NCBI GenBank assembly: GCA_035575515.1
Contig: DATLXU010000124.1
Span: forward strand, 1 to 55,849
Source: DATLXU01 sp035575515
GTDB taxonomy: Bacteria; Acidobacteriota; Blastocatellia; UBA7656
Direction: 5' to 3'
Length of the DNA stretch: 55,849 nucleotides
Every line of letters starts with the position of its first letter. Position 1 is the stretch's first letter. Shown piece after piece: positions 17,061-24,961 of the stretch. Under the pieces are notes generated by a model that was not told where the DNA came from, searched no databases, and was given only the letters and a program-made list of their open reading frames with translations. The translations under genes and the position numbers were made by a program.

Positions 17061-18722
17061 ATGAAACGGATTGCATCAGCTTTACTTTTCATTCTTATCG
17101 CGACACTAAGGGCGCGGGCCGCGACAGCCGATACGATTGTCGTCATGCCGTTCGAGAATCTTTCGGGCCGCGCAGAATACAACTGGGTAGGCGACAGCTT
17201 CGCCGCCGCGCTCGGCGATCTGCTCGATAAGCCCGGCCTTGTCGGCATCGCGCCCGACGAGCGCAACGTCGCTTATAAACAGGAAGGCTTGCCGCCGACA
17301 GCGATACTGACGCGCGCGACGATGATAAAAATAGCTGAGCGCGCAGGAGCCAACCTCGTCGTGATGGGAACCTATCGCATCGCAGGCGAAGGCCGCGACA
17401 GCAGTATAACGATCACCGCTCGCGTCGTTGACATACGCGAAGGCCGACTCGTCGGCAAGGAGTTCAATCGGGGCGGGCCGCTCATTGACCTGCAAAAGCT
17501 GCAAGGCGAGCTTGCTTACGAGATACTTTACCAGCGCAATCCCGCGCTGCCGTTTTCGCGCGACCAGATAATCAACGACGCGACTCAGGCGCCAATCGGC
17601 GCGTTCGAGAATTTCATCAAAGGCACGCTCACGCGCGACCGCGAGGCTCGCATAGAGTTTCTTCAACGTGCAATCAAAGAATACTCCGACAAAACGAAGA
17701 GCGATTACCTTCCCGCCATCTTCGAGCTTGGTCGCGTCTATTATGAAGCCGGTGATTATAAGGAAGCTCTTGAACAGCTTGCTCTGATTGGCGACAAAGA
17801 CCAGCGCTACGATGAAGCGCAATTCTATATCGGCGTGGCTCAGGACGCGCTCAATCAGACCGACAAGGCGCTTGCGACGAATCAGAGACTCGCGCCGAAA
17901 TTGCCGCTCTACGAGGTCTATAATAACATTGGCGTTCTGTTCATTAAGCAGAAGCAATACAGCGACGCGATCAATCATCTGAAGCCTGCCGTCGAAGCCG
18001 CGCCGCGCGACACCGATACGCTCTTCAACCTGGGCTACGCTTATTTTCTGGCGAAGGATTACGCAAACGCGGCTGCGACGCTCAGGAACGAGACGCGCCA
18101 GCGGCCTTCGGATGGCGAAGCGTTTTATGTTCTGGGCAAAGCCCTTGCTGCTACGGGAGATCAGGCGGGCGCAACGGAAGCGATGAATCAAGCGAAGAAA
18201 CTGCTTCAACAATTCGCGCAATGGGAGACTAAGGGTATGCCCACGATTGCGCGAATCAAGACTGCGTTCAATAAGGGCAACTACTATCGCTACAAGCGCG
18301 AGAAAGACGAACGCACAAACGCGCAGTCGCAGGCCGCGAGCCTCACACCGCAGGCAGATCAGTTGTTAGAGTCTGCGCGTACGGCATTCAACGCGGGTCG
18401 CAACGAGGACGCGCTTGCGGCGCTCGGAAAGTTACTGCAATCGCAGCCGCAGAATTACGACGCGCATCTGCTGATGGGCCGCGTCTATGAGCGGCGCGGG
18501 GATTTTGATCGCGCGACGAACGCGCTCAGGGCTGCGGTCTTCTGGAATCCGAAACTGGTCTCGGCGCACGTTCTGCTTGGCCGCATCGCTGTGTTGAAAA
18601 GCGACTGCGCCGCCGCCGATGCATCTGCAAGTAAGGCTTTACAGATTGACGCAAACGATCAAGACGCGCAGGCGCTCAAGCGATTAATCGAGCAGAAGTG
18701 CAAGCCGGGCGCGAATCAATAA
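17061..18722 (+). CDS. Secreted TPR protein with an N-terminal FlgO/TolB-N-like domain
   Basis: From ATG 17061 the protein has about 553 residues; ATG 17052 is also possible, and earlier ATGs fall in repeat R5. A signal peptide (MKRIASALLFILIATLRARA) is followed by a domain with TIVVMPFENLSGRAEYNWVG and VVMGTYRIAGEGRDSSI. That pattern is typical of FlgO/TolB N-terminal domains that sense or bind envelope partners. Several TPR repeats follow (about 200-370 and 440-540), such as YDEAQFYIGVAQDALNQTDK, YEVYNNIGVLFIKQKQYSDA and DTLFNLGYAYFLAKDYANAA. It is probably a periplasmic scaffold. The carboxyltransferase gene downstream is 107 bases away and unlikely to be functionally linked. Confidence 0.8.
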   Translation: MKRIASALLFILIATLRARAATADTIVVMPFENLSGRAEYNWVGDSFAAALGDLLDKPGLVGIAPDERNVAYKQEGLPPTAILTRATMIKIAERAGANLVVMGTYRIAGEGRDSSITITARVVDIREGRLVGKEFNRGGPLIDLQKLQGELAYEILYQRNPALPFSRDQIINDATQAPIGAFENFIKGTLTRDREARIEFLQRAIKEYSDKTKSDYLPAIFELGRVYYEAGDYKEALEQLALIGDKDQRYDEAQFYIGVAQDALNQTDKALATNQRLAPKLPLYEVYNNIGVLFIKQKQYSDAINHLKPAVEAAPRDTDTLFNLGYAYFLAKDYANAAATLRNETRQRPSDGEAFYVLGKALAATGDQAGATEAMNQAKKLLQQFAQWETKGMPTIARIKTAFNKGNYYRYKREKDERTNAQSQAASLTPQADQLLESARTAFNAGRNEDALAALGKLLQSQPQNYDAHLLMGRVYERRGDFDRATNALRAAVFWNPKLVSAHVLLGRIAVLKSDCAAADASASKALQIDANDQDAQALKRLIEQKCKPGANQ

Positions 18723-18829
18723 AGGCAGAGCTTGTCTTTATAACACAAACCTCTTCCCGATAGTTTTGCCCATCTGCGCTGCTTTGGTAGACTGTCGTTT
18801 CTGAAATTCTAGTTGCTTGAGGACACGGA

Positions 18830-20410
18830 ATGGCAACGAGCGAAGGAAAAATCGAAGCGAAATCCAAAGAAGACGGCTTGAAGAAATTGCAGGAGAGAAA
18901 TGCCGCAGCGTTTGCGGGCGGCGGCTCTGAACGCATCGAACGGCAACACGCCGCAGGCAAGATGACCGCGCGCGAGCGCATCGAATTCCTGCTCGACGAC
19001 GGCACTTTTGAAGAATTCGACCGGTTCAAGAAACATCGCTGTTTAGATTTCGGCATGCAGTCGCAGCAGTATCCCGGCGATGGTGTGGTCGCAGGTCACG
19101 GCCTTGTTGATGGTCGAAGGGTGTTTGTCTTCGCGCAGGACTTCACCGTGTTCGGCGGGTCGCTATCGGAAACCAACGCCGAAAAGATTTGCAAAGTCAT
19201 GGATCTGGCGATGAAAGTCGGCGCTCCGGTCATCGGGCTGAACGATTCGGGCGGCGCGCGCATTCAAGAGGGCGTGCAGTCGCTTGGCGGCTACGCGGAT
19301 ATTTTCCTTCGCAACACGCTCGCGTCGGGCGTCGTGCCGCAAATCTCCGCGATAATGGGCCCTTGCGCTGGCGGCGCGGTCTATTCGCCTGCGATAACCG
19401 ACTTCAACATTATGGTGAAGAATACTTCTTATATGTTCATCACCGGCCCGGACGTGATAAAGACCGTCACGCATCAGGAGGTCACTAAAGAAGAACTCGG
19501 CGGCGCAATGACCCATAACTCAGTTTCGGGCGTCGCGCACTTCGCGGCTGACACGGACGAGGACTGCCTGCGTTTGATCCGAGAATTGCTTTCGTTCATC
19601 CCGTCGAACAACCTCGAAGATCCGCCGCGCATTGTAACCAATGACCCGTCAGACCGCACGGACGACCGATTGAGCACAATCGTTCCCGAAGCTCCGAATC
19701 AGCCTTACGACATACGCGACATCATTCACTCAGTTGTTGACGACGGCTACCTGTTTGAAGTGCATGAGCATTATGCGAAGAACATCGTCGTGGGATTTGC
19801 GCGATTGGGCGGGCGCGCAGTCGGCATAGTCGCGAACCAGCCGGCGCACCTTGCGGGCGTGCTCGACATTGACGCTTCGGTGAAGGCGGCGCGGTTCGTG
19901 CGCTTCTGCGATTGCTTCAACATCCCGCTGATAACTTTTGAAGACGTGCCCGGCTTTCTGCCCGGAGTCGAGCAGGAGCACGGCGGCATCATCCGTCACG
20001 GCGCGAAATTATTATTCGCGTTTGCGGAAGCGACCGTGCCGAAGATAACCGTCATCACGCGCAAGGCTTATGGCGGCGCGTATTGTGTTATGGCGTCGAA
20101 GCACATCCGCGCCGATGTGAACTTCGCTTATCCTACGGCTGAGATTGCGGTGATGGGAGCCGAAGGCGCGGTTGAGATTCTGTATCGCCGCGAGATAGCC
20201 AAAGCTGAAAACGCCGAAGCGGAAAAGCGGCGGCTCGCCGAAGAATTCCGCGAGAAGCTTGCTACGCCGTACATCGCCGCCGAGCGCGGGTTTATTGATG
20301 AGGTGATCGAGCCGCACCTGACTCGACCCAAGCTGATAGGCGCGCTTGAGATGCTCGAAACCAAGCGCGATCAAAACCCGCCCAAGAAGCACGGCAATAT
20401 TCCTTTGTAG
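18830..20410 (+). CDS. Biotin-dependent acyl-CoA carboxylase, carboxyltransferase (beta) subunit
   Basis: The protein has 526 residues, normal for propionyl-CoA or methylmalonyl-CoA carboxylase beta chains. Two crotonase-like halves are visible. The first half has NDSGGARIQEGVQSLGGYAD and AIMGPCAGGAVYSPA. The second has DVPGFLPGVEQEHGGIIRHG and RKAYGGAYCVMASKHI. It transfers the carboxyl group from biotin to acyl-CoA in the cytoplasm, feeding propionate or odd-chain metabolism toward methylmalonyl-CoA. No biotin carboxylase or carrier gene is nearby, so the partner lies elsewhere. Substrate (propionyl- versus other acyl-CoA) cannot be fixed from this window. Confidence 0.93.
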   Translation: MATSEGKIEAKSKEDGLKKLQERNAAAFAGGGSERIERQHAAGKMTARERIEFLLDDGTFEEFDRFKKHRCLDFGMQSQQYPGDGVVAGHGLVDGRRVFVFAQDFTVFGGSLSETNAEKICKVMDLAMKVGAPVIGLNDSGGARIQEGVQSLGGYADIFLRNTLASGVVPQISAIMGPCAGGAVYSPAITDFNIMVKNTSYMFITGPDVIKTVTHQEVTKEELGGAMTHNSVSGVAHFAADTDEDCLRLIRELLSFIPSNNLEDPPRIVTNDPSDRTDDRLSTIVPEAPNQPYDIRDIIHSVVDDGYLFEVHEHYAKNIVVGFARLGGRAVGIVANQPAHLAGVLDIDASVKAARFVRFCDCFNIPLITFEDVPGFLPGVEQEHGGIIRHGAKLLFAFAEATVPKITVITRKAYGGAYCVMASKHIRADVNFAYPTAEIAVMGAEGAVEILYRREIAKAENAEAEKRRLAEEFREKLATPYIAAERGFIDEVIEPHLTRPKLIGALEMLETKRDQNPPKKHGNIPL

Positions 20411-20527
20411 CAGTGGTCAGTGGTCAGTGAAATAGCATCATTTGCTATTCTAAGCATAATTGGTAGGCAAGAGTGCGTTCTCATTAATTTCTTAAACTGA
20501 CCACTGGCCACTGACCACCGACCACTG
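20411..20527. repeat. Inverted repeat R6 after the carboxyltransferase gene
   Basis: The left arm (20411-20430) is CAGTGGTCAGTGGTCAGTGA. The right arm (20497-20527) begins ACTGACCACTGGCCACTGAC and continues with the same GGTCAGTG words inverted. It starts immediately after the upstream stop codon and would form a hairpin at the transcript end. R13 at 54484 uses the same words. Confidence 0.85.
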
Positions 20528-20555
20528 TATAATCGCCTCGCTCAGGAGAAGGCCC

Positions 20556-21074
20556 ATGAAAGAATGCCCAAACTGTCGCCGCGTTTTCCCGGATGAAAAT
20601 AGCTTTTGCAGCGTTGACGGGACAAAACTCATTCGCTCAGTTCAAAGTCCGAAAGATGTCAGCGCGAGCAAAGGCCACCGCCTGATACCTCCGCCGCCGA
20701 AGCCGTTGCCTATGCGGCTGACGATTATTGATCAGGGCGACGAGGGCCATCGCTCGCGAGTGATTGAAGGGCTTGTGCTCGATGTCGGGCAGCAAGGGAT
20801 GCGCATTCAGACGGGCACGGTTGAAACAGGCAAGCTGCACATCATCCGCGACCACACAGTAGCGTTTAAGAACAAGCTCGAAGTTGAAATTGATCTGCCG
20901 AATGCGACCGTCAGGTTCACGGGCTTTGCGGCGTGGTACCGCCCCGAAGCAGAAGGATTGTTCTGGGTCGTAGGCGTTTACATCCGTGATATGAGCGCGA
21001 CAGACCGCAAGGCTTACGACGAATACTTGAGAAGGCTGCAGAGCGGCACCGCAACCGAAAGCGCGCCTGCTTAA
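20556..21074 (+). CDS. Zinc-ribbon protein with a PilZ-like domain
   Basis: The 172-residue protein starts with a zinc ribbon-like motif (MKECPNCRRVFPDENSFCSVDG) in which a second Cys pair is reduced to one Cys. A Pro-rich spacer (RLIPPPPKPLP) follows. A beta-rich domain at about 60-160 (VLDVGQQGMRIQTG, LEVEIDLPNATVRFTGFAAWYRPE, VGVYIRDMSATDRKAYDEYL) resembles PilZ domains. The canonical c-di-GMP signature RxxxR is not clear, so it may not bind the nucleotide. There is no signal peptide, so it is cytoplasmic. An AGGAGAAGG-like site precedes ATG 20556. Confidence 0.65.
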   Translation: MKECPNCRRVFPDENSFCSVDGTKLIRSVQSPKDVSASKGHRLIPPPPKPLPMRLTIIDQGDEGHRSRVIEGLVLDVGQQGMRIQTGTVETGKLHIIRDHTVAFKNKLEVEIDLPNATVRFTGFAAWYRPEAEGLFWVVGVYIRDMSATDRKAYDEYLRRLQSGTATESAPA

Positions 21075-21180
21075 TGCCTCATCCTGTCTGACCGTTGCGT
21101 TGATTTGGTGATTGTGAAATCATTTCCAACGAGGGCAAGCAGAATTTAATCAGCAAAGAGCGTGAAGCGAGACAAACGTC

Positions 21181-21510
21181 ATGAGCGCATTGCAGGAAAT
21201 CGAGAAGCTGCTGTCACAAATGAGCCGGGCTGAGAAAGCTGAATTGCTTCAACTTGTAGTCCGCGATTTGGGCGATGCCTTTCCGTGTATTGAAAGCACG
21301 CCCGGCGTTTGCGGCGGAGAGGCACGAATCGTTCGCACTCGCATTCAGGTTTGGGTTTTAGAACAAGCAAGGCGGCTTGGGACCAGCGAAGCTGATTTAC
21401 TGAGAAGCTATCCTTCATTGAGGGCCGAAGACCTTGCTAACGCATGGGCATGTGTGCGCTCGCACAAAGACGAAATTGAGCAGCAGATTCTTGAGAACGA
21501 GGCGGCTTGA
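21181..21510 (+). CDS. DUF433-family antitoxin
   Basis: The 109-residue protein has the DUF433 core in its second half (TPGVCGGEARIVRTRIQVWV, TSEADLLRSYPSLRAEDLANAWA), a small DNA-binding-like helical domain. Such proteins are paired with DUF5615 PIN-like toxins, and exactly that gene follows four bases after its stop. It should neutralise the toxin and repress their common promoter. The residue pair IVRTRI replaces the usual IRGTRI. Confidence 0.88.
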   Translation: MSALQEIEKLLSQMSRAEKAELLQLVVRDLGDAFPCIESTPGVCGGEARIVRTRIQVWVLEQARRLGTSEADLLRSYPSLRAEDLANAWACVRSHKDEIEQQILENEAA

Positions 21511-21513
21511 TTC

Positions 21514-21837
21514 ATGGCTCGGCTTTTTGCTGATGAGAATTTTCCGCTTCCTGTAGTAGAAGCACTCAGGCAATCAGGGCACGACATATTGACTGTTCAC
21601 GAAGCAGGGCTGGCAAACCAATCAATTGGTGATGACGCTGTGCTTTCCTTTGCCCGTGCCGACAACCGAGCGGTATTGACTCTCAACCGCAAACACTTTG
21701 TCCGATTGCATAATGCTCAGGTTCAGCATTCAGGCATTATCGTTTGTACATTCGACCCGGATTTGAAAGACAAGCTCGCCGCATTCATACGGCCATTGAA
21801 ACTCAGACATAATTGTTGGAACAACTCATTCGCGTGA
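21514..21837 (+). CDS. DUF5615 PIN-like toxin with an altered C-terminus
   Basis: The 107-residue protein is a Mut7-C/PIN-like putative ribonuclease. Acidic residues expected at the active site are seen in ARLFADENFPLPVVEALRQ, GDDAVLSFARADNRAVLTLN and IIVCTFDPD. The end reads RHNCWNNSFA, but one base out of phase the DNA reads EQLIRVNRPGY up to a stop at 21852-21854. QLIRVNRP is the usual end of this family, so an indel near 21808-21816 has replaced the last about 12 residues. The catalytic part remains, but folding or antitoxin contact may be affected. Confidence 0.85.
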   Translation: MARLFADENFPLPVVEALRQSGHDILTVHEAGLANQSIGDDAVLSFARADNRAVLTLNRKHFVRLHNAQVQHSGIIVCTFDPDLKDKLAAFIRPLKLRHNCWNNSFA

Positions 21838-21974
21838 ATCGTCCAGGTTATTAACGAACGGCTAACGATTCAAAAAGCACTGAAAATTGTTGAGCCGCAT
21901 TGTCAGTCAATCTTGACTTGATTCGTCAGATGCGGCGCGGCAAAAAAACTGGTAGGATAGCGAAGGGGGACAAA

Positions 21975-22520
21975 ATGAGTTCTGATAAGAGCGACCAGCG
22001 CAACTGGCTTGAACGGTTGAGCGCGAAGATTCCCGGCTACAGCGGCTACGTCGACAAAGAGCGGCGGCGCGATGTTGATAAACGCCATCGTGAAGAACTC
22101 GCTGAACGTTTGCGCCGATTGAAAGACCCGCTCACCGCCATCATGAAAGACCTAAGCTCAAGCGGTCGGCTGTTTGAAGTCGGTCCCGTTGATACGGCGA
22201 TCAAAAAACTCGACAAGCTCGAAAATCGCGTGCGGTTCGCAAGCTACGGCTATTCGGGATTCTTCGATGTAGTCAAGATTCAGGAAGACCAGCTTGACGC
22301 GATTTACCGATTCGACCTCGCTTTAGTTGAACACATTGACAAGATCGAATCGAAGTTGAACGAGTTGAAAGCGCAAGCCGGAACGCCGGAAGGGCTTAAG
22401 ACTGCAAGCGCGGAACTTGCAGCAGAGATTGACGAGACGGATCGCGCCTTCGATGCGCGGTACAAAGCGATTAACGAATTTGGCCAGGGTCAGCCGCCCG
22501 GCAAACCGCTTTTTAGTTAG
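21975..22520 (+). CDS. Hypothetical coiled-coil protein of an SPFH/zinc-ribbon operon
   Basis: From ATG 21975, behind an AGGGGG ribosome site, the protein has 181 residues (an upstream ATG at 21900 lacks such a site). It is highly charged and helical, with SAKIPGYSGYVDKERRRDVD near the start and heptad-like stretches (EELAERLRRLKDPLTAIMKD, LVEHIDKIESKLNELKAQAG). There is no signal peptide or membrane segment. It lies upstream of the DUF4097 and SPFH genes on the same strand, so I infer a role with membrane-associated SPFH assemblies. The family name is not recognised. Confidence 0.7.
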   Translation: MSSDKSDQRNWLERLSAKIPGYSGYVDKERRRDVDKRHREELAERLRRLKDPLTAIMKDLSSSGRLFEVGPVDTAIKKLDKLENRVRFASYGYSGFFDVVKIQEDQLDAIYRFDLALVEHIDKIESKLNELKAQAGTPEGLKTASAELAAEIDETDRAFDARYKAINEFGQGQPPGKPLFS

Positions 22521-22575
22521 TTTCGGGTTTCTAGTTCGCGTTGGTGAGATAAGAACCAGAAACCACAAACCGATC

Positions 22576-23751
22576 ATGTTCGAGCATTGCAAAAACTGCG
22601 GCGCAGAGTTGTTCAGGGCGCAGAAATTCTGTCGCGCTTGCGGCGCGCCGATCGTCACGCGCGATGACGAAGACGCGCCGACGCAGATAATGCCGCCCGC
22701 GCCCGATATGTGGGGAGCGCAAGGCGCGCAGACCGCGCCCGTCTCTCAGCCCGAGACAAACCCGACCTTCGTGCCTCCTGCTTATTATCAACCGTCAGTT
22801 CCGCCCGCGCCGCCTGCTCCACCCATGCGCCAGGAGTCTGCGCCGCCGCCCGCGCGCTCGCGCTCGCCGTGGATTGTCGTCGTTGTCTTGATTGCGTTGC
22901 TGATGTTCGGCGGCGCAATAATTGGCGGGCGGATTCTAGTCAGCAAAGTCCGCGCGTTTATATCGAGCATGATGGGAAGCGAGATCGTGGAGCCTCCTCA
23001 GATGATTGCGCTTAACCCGGGCGCGGCGATTTCGATAACCGGAGTCAATGGCAATGTCACCCTCGAAGGGTGGGATAAGCCGCAGGCTGAAATAAGAGTA
23101 ACGAAGCGCGGCAGGTCTGAAAAAACGCTCAGAGAGATGACCGTCGGCATTGACGCTTCAAATCCTAACAATCTCGTGATTGACGCTTCTGACCTGCCCG
23201 ATAATACGAGCGTCTCGTTCAGGATCAAGGTGCCGCGCGAGCTTGGAGCAATCAAAATCAGCACGACCAATGGCCGCATCAGCTTGTCAAACATATCAGG
23301 CTTGATTGACGCCGAAACGGTCAACGGCACGATTCGCTTTGAAGATGTTTCGGGCGTCGCGCGCGCGCAGACCATCAGCGGCAACATAGACGGAAGCATT
23401 AAAGCCTTAGCGCAGGATCGGCCTATTTCTTTCAAGACCGTGAGCGGAGGGATTGATGTAAGAATCCTCTCCGAGATCAAGACCGACCTGAGTTTCGCAA
23501 CAACGAGCGGCAACATAGAAGTCGGCCTGCCCTCGCCGCTCAATGCCAGAATCGAGGCCAGCTCAACAAGCGGCAGGGTCGACCTCGATCAGTTAGGTAT
23601 CCCTGTGCAAAGAGAAACTCCGGGCCAGCATGCTAGCGGACAGGTAGGAACGGGCGGGCCAGCCGTGAAGGCTACGACCATGAGCGGTAGAATAGAGATT
23701 AAAACAACAAATGCGCCGACCGGGCGCGAAGGAGATAGTAATGGCGATTGA
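22576..23751 (+). CDS. Zinc-ribbon, membrane-anchored DUF4097 beta-repeat protein
   Basis: Translation probably starts at ATG 22576 (391 residues). A zinc ribbon comes first (CKNCGAELFRAQKFCRACGAP), then a Pro-rich linker (about 60-115). One membrane segment follows (IVVVVLIALLMFGGAIIGGRI), and then a periplasmic or extracellular DUF4097 beta-helix-like domain with repeats such as ITGVNGNVTLEGWDKPQA, ISTTNGRISLSNISG, VNGTIRFEDVSG and TTSGNIEVGLPS. The DUF4097 family is often linked to envelope stress. Its 3' end overlaps the SPFH gene start by 11 bases, showing translational coupling. Confidence 0.82.
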   Translation: MFEHCKNCGAELFRAQKFCRACGAPIVTRDDEDAPTQIMPPAPDMWGAQGAQTAPVSQPETNPTFVPPAYYQPSVPPAPPAPPMRQESAPPPARSRSPWIVVVVLIALLMFGGAIIGGRILVSKVRAFISSMMGSEIVEPPQMIALNPGAAISITGVNGNVTLEGWDKPQAEIRVTKRGRSEKTLREMTVGIDASNPNNLVIDASDLPDNTSVSFRIKVPRELGAIKISTTNGRISLSNISGLIDAETVNGTIRFEDVSGVARAQTISGNIDGSIKALAQDRPISFKTVSGGIDVRILSEIKTDLSFATTSGNIEVGLPSPLNARIEASSTSGRVDLDQLGIPVQRETPGQHASGQVGTGGPAVKATTMSGRIEIKTTNAPTGREGDSNGD

Positions 23752-24856
23752 AGTGTTAGAGTATTTCGACCCGACGGGACAGGAGATAGTTCACCGCATA
23801 CCGGAAGTCGGCTCAAGTGATATTAAGATGGGCGCGCAGTTGATCGTTCAGGAGAACCAGTCAGCGGTCTTCTTCCGCGACGGCAAGGCGCTCGACGTGT
23901 TCGGACCGGGCCGCCACACGCTCACGACGATGAACGTGCCGCTGCTCACCAAACTGCTCTCGATCCCGTTCGGCGGCAAGTCGCCTTTTCAAGCGAGCGT
24001 GATGTTCGTCTCGCGCCAGACGTTTCAGGATTTGAAGTGGGGCACGAAAGAGCCAATCACGTTTCGCGACACTGAGCTTCGATTCGTGCGACTGCGCGCC
24101 TTCGGCAAATACTCGATGCGAGTCGCAGACCCTCAACTGTTTGTCGGCTCGGTCGTAGGCACGCGCGGAATAGTTTCAACGGAAGCCATCGGCTCGTTCC
24201 TCCGCGACATAATCGTCGCGCGGCTCAATGACCTGTTGGGCGAAAATCTGAAGACGATATTCGATCTGCCGCAGTACTATGATGAGATTGCTGCGGGCGT
24301 GAAGGCTCGCGTCGCAGATGATTTCTCGAAGCAGGGGCTTGAGCTTGTCGACATGATCATCTCCGCCGTCACGCCGCCCGAAGAAGTTCAGAAGATGATT
24401 GACGAGCGATCAGGCATGGGCGCGATTGGTGATATGAACGCTTACATGCAATTTAAAGCTGCGCAATCAATTCAGGATGCGGCTCGTCAGGAAGGCGGCG
24501 CGGCAGGTCAGGGCATGGGATTAGGACTCGGATTGGGCTACGGCCAGATGATGGCTGGCGCGGTCGGCGGGCAGCAGCAGGGAGGACAGGGCGCGGCTCA
24601 ACAACAGACCGCGCCATGCGCGAAGTGCGGCGCGCAGAATCCTGTCGGCGCGAAGTTTTGCCTCAACTGCGGAGCGCCGCAGCAAGCGCCGCAAGCGGCG
24701 ACGACTCCGTGTCCCAACTGCGGCCAGCCCGTTCAACAAGGCTCGAAGTTCTGCAACAACTGCGGCACGTCGCTCGTGCCTCAGCCGTGCAAGAATTGCC
24801 AGGTGGCAGTTCCGCTTGGTTCGAAGTTCTGCGCTAATTGCGGCACACCGGTTTAA
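23741..24856 (+). CDS. SPFH-domain protein (YdjI type) with three C-terminal zinc ribbons
   Basis: The 371-residue protein starts at ATG 23741 inside the end of the previous gene. The SPFH domain spans about 25-235 (QLIVQENQSAVFFRDGKALD, GPGRHTLTTMNVPLL, VGTRGIVSTEAIGSFLRD, GLELVDMIISAVTPPEEVQK). A Gly/Gln-rich linker and three double-Cys zinc ribbons end the protein (CAKCGAQNPVGAKFCLNCG, CPNCGQPVQQGSKFCNNCG, CKNCQVAVPLGSKFCANCG). This resembles the B. subtilis YdjI group, once called virion core-like proteins, which localise to membranes during envelope stress. No transmembrane segment is visible, so membrane contact may go through its neighbour. Confidence 0.88.
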   Translation: MAIEVLEYFDPTGQEIVHRIPEVGSSDIKMGAQLIVQENQSAVFFRDGKALDVFGPGRHTLTTMNVPLLTKLLSIPFGGKSPFQASVMFVSRQTFQDLKWGTKEPITFRDTELRFVRLRAFGKYSMRVADPQLFVGSVVGTRGIVSTEAIGSFLRDIIVARLNDLLGENLKTIFDLPQYYDEIAAGVKARVADDFSKQGLELVDMIISAVTPPEEVQKMIDERSGMGAIGDMNAYMQFKAAQSIQDAARQEGGAAGQGMGLGLGLGYGQMMAGAVGGQQQGGQGAAQQQTAPCAKCGAQNPVGAKFCLNCGAPQQAPQAATTPCPNCGQPVQQGSKFCNNCGTSLVPQPCKNCQVAVPLGSKFCANCGTPV

Positions 24857-24881
24857 AGACTAAATAGCTGCAAGGTAGCAA

Positions 24882-24928
24882 GGCTGCGCAAGGCGGAAAG
24901 CAATCTGCTTTGCGCGGCCTCTTCTTTT
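24882..24928 (+). terminator. Probable intrinsic terminator of the SPFH operon
   Basis: GGCTGCGCAAGG (24882-24893) pairs with CTTTGCGCGGCC (24908-24919), and a T-rich run TCTTCTTTT follows. It sits about 25 bases after the SPFH gene stop. Confidence 0.7.
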
Positions 24929-24961
24929 GAAGGCAAGCTCGATGCTATAAATTCACACTCA

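Noticed and set aside
17106..18221. A 371-codon open frame antisense to the TPR gene
   Set aside because: It lies wholly opposite a gene with a signal peptide and clear TPR repeats. Its product is rich in Arg and Leu without any domain pattern, as expected from mirror-image codon bias.
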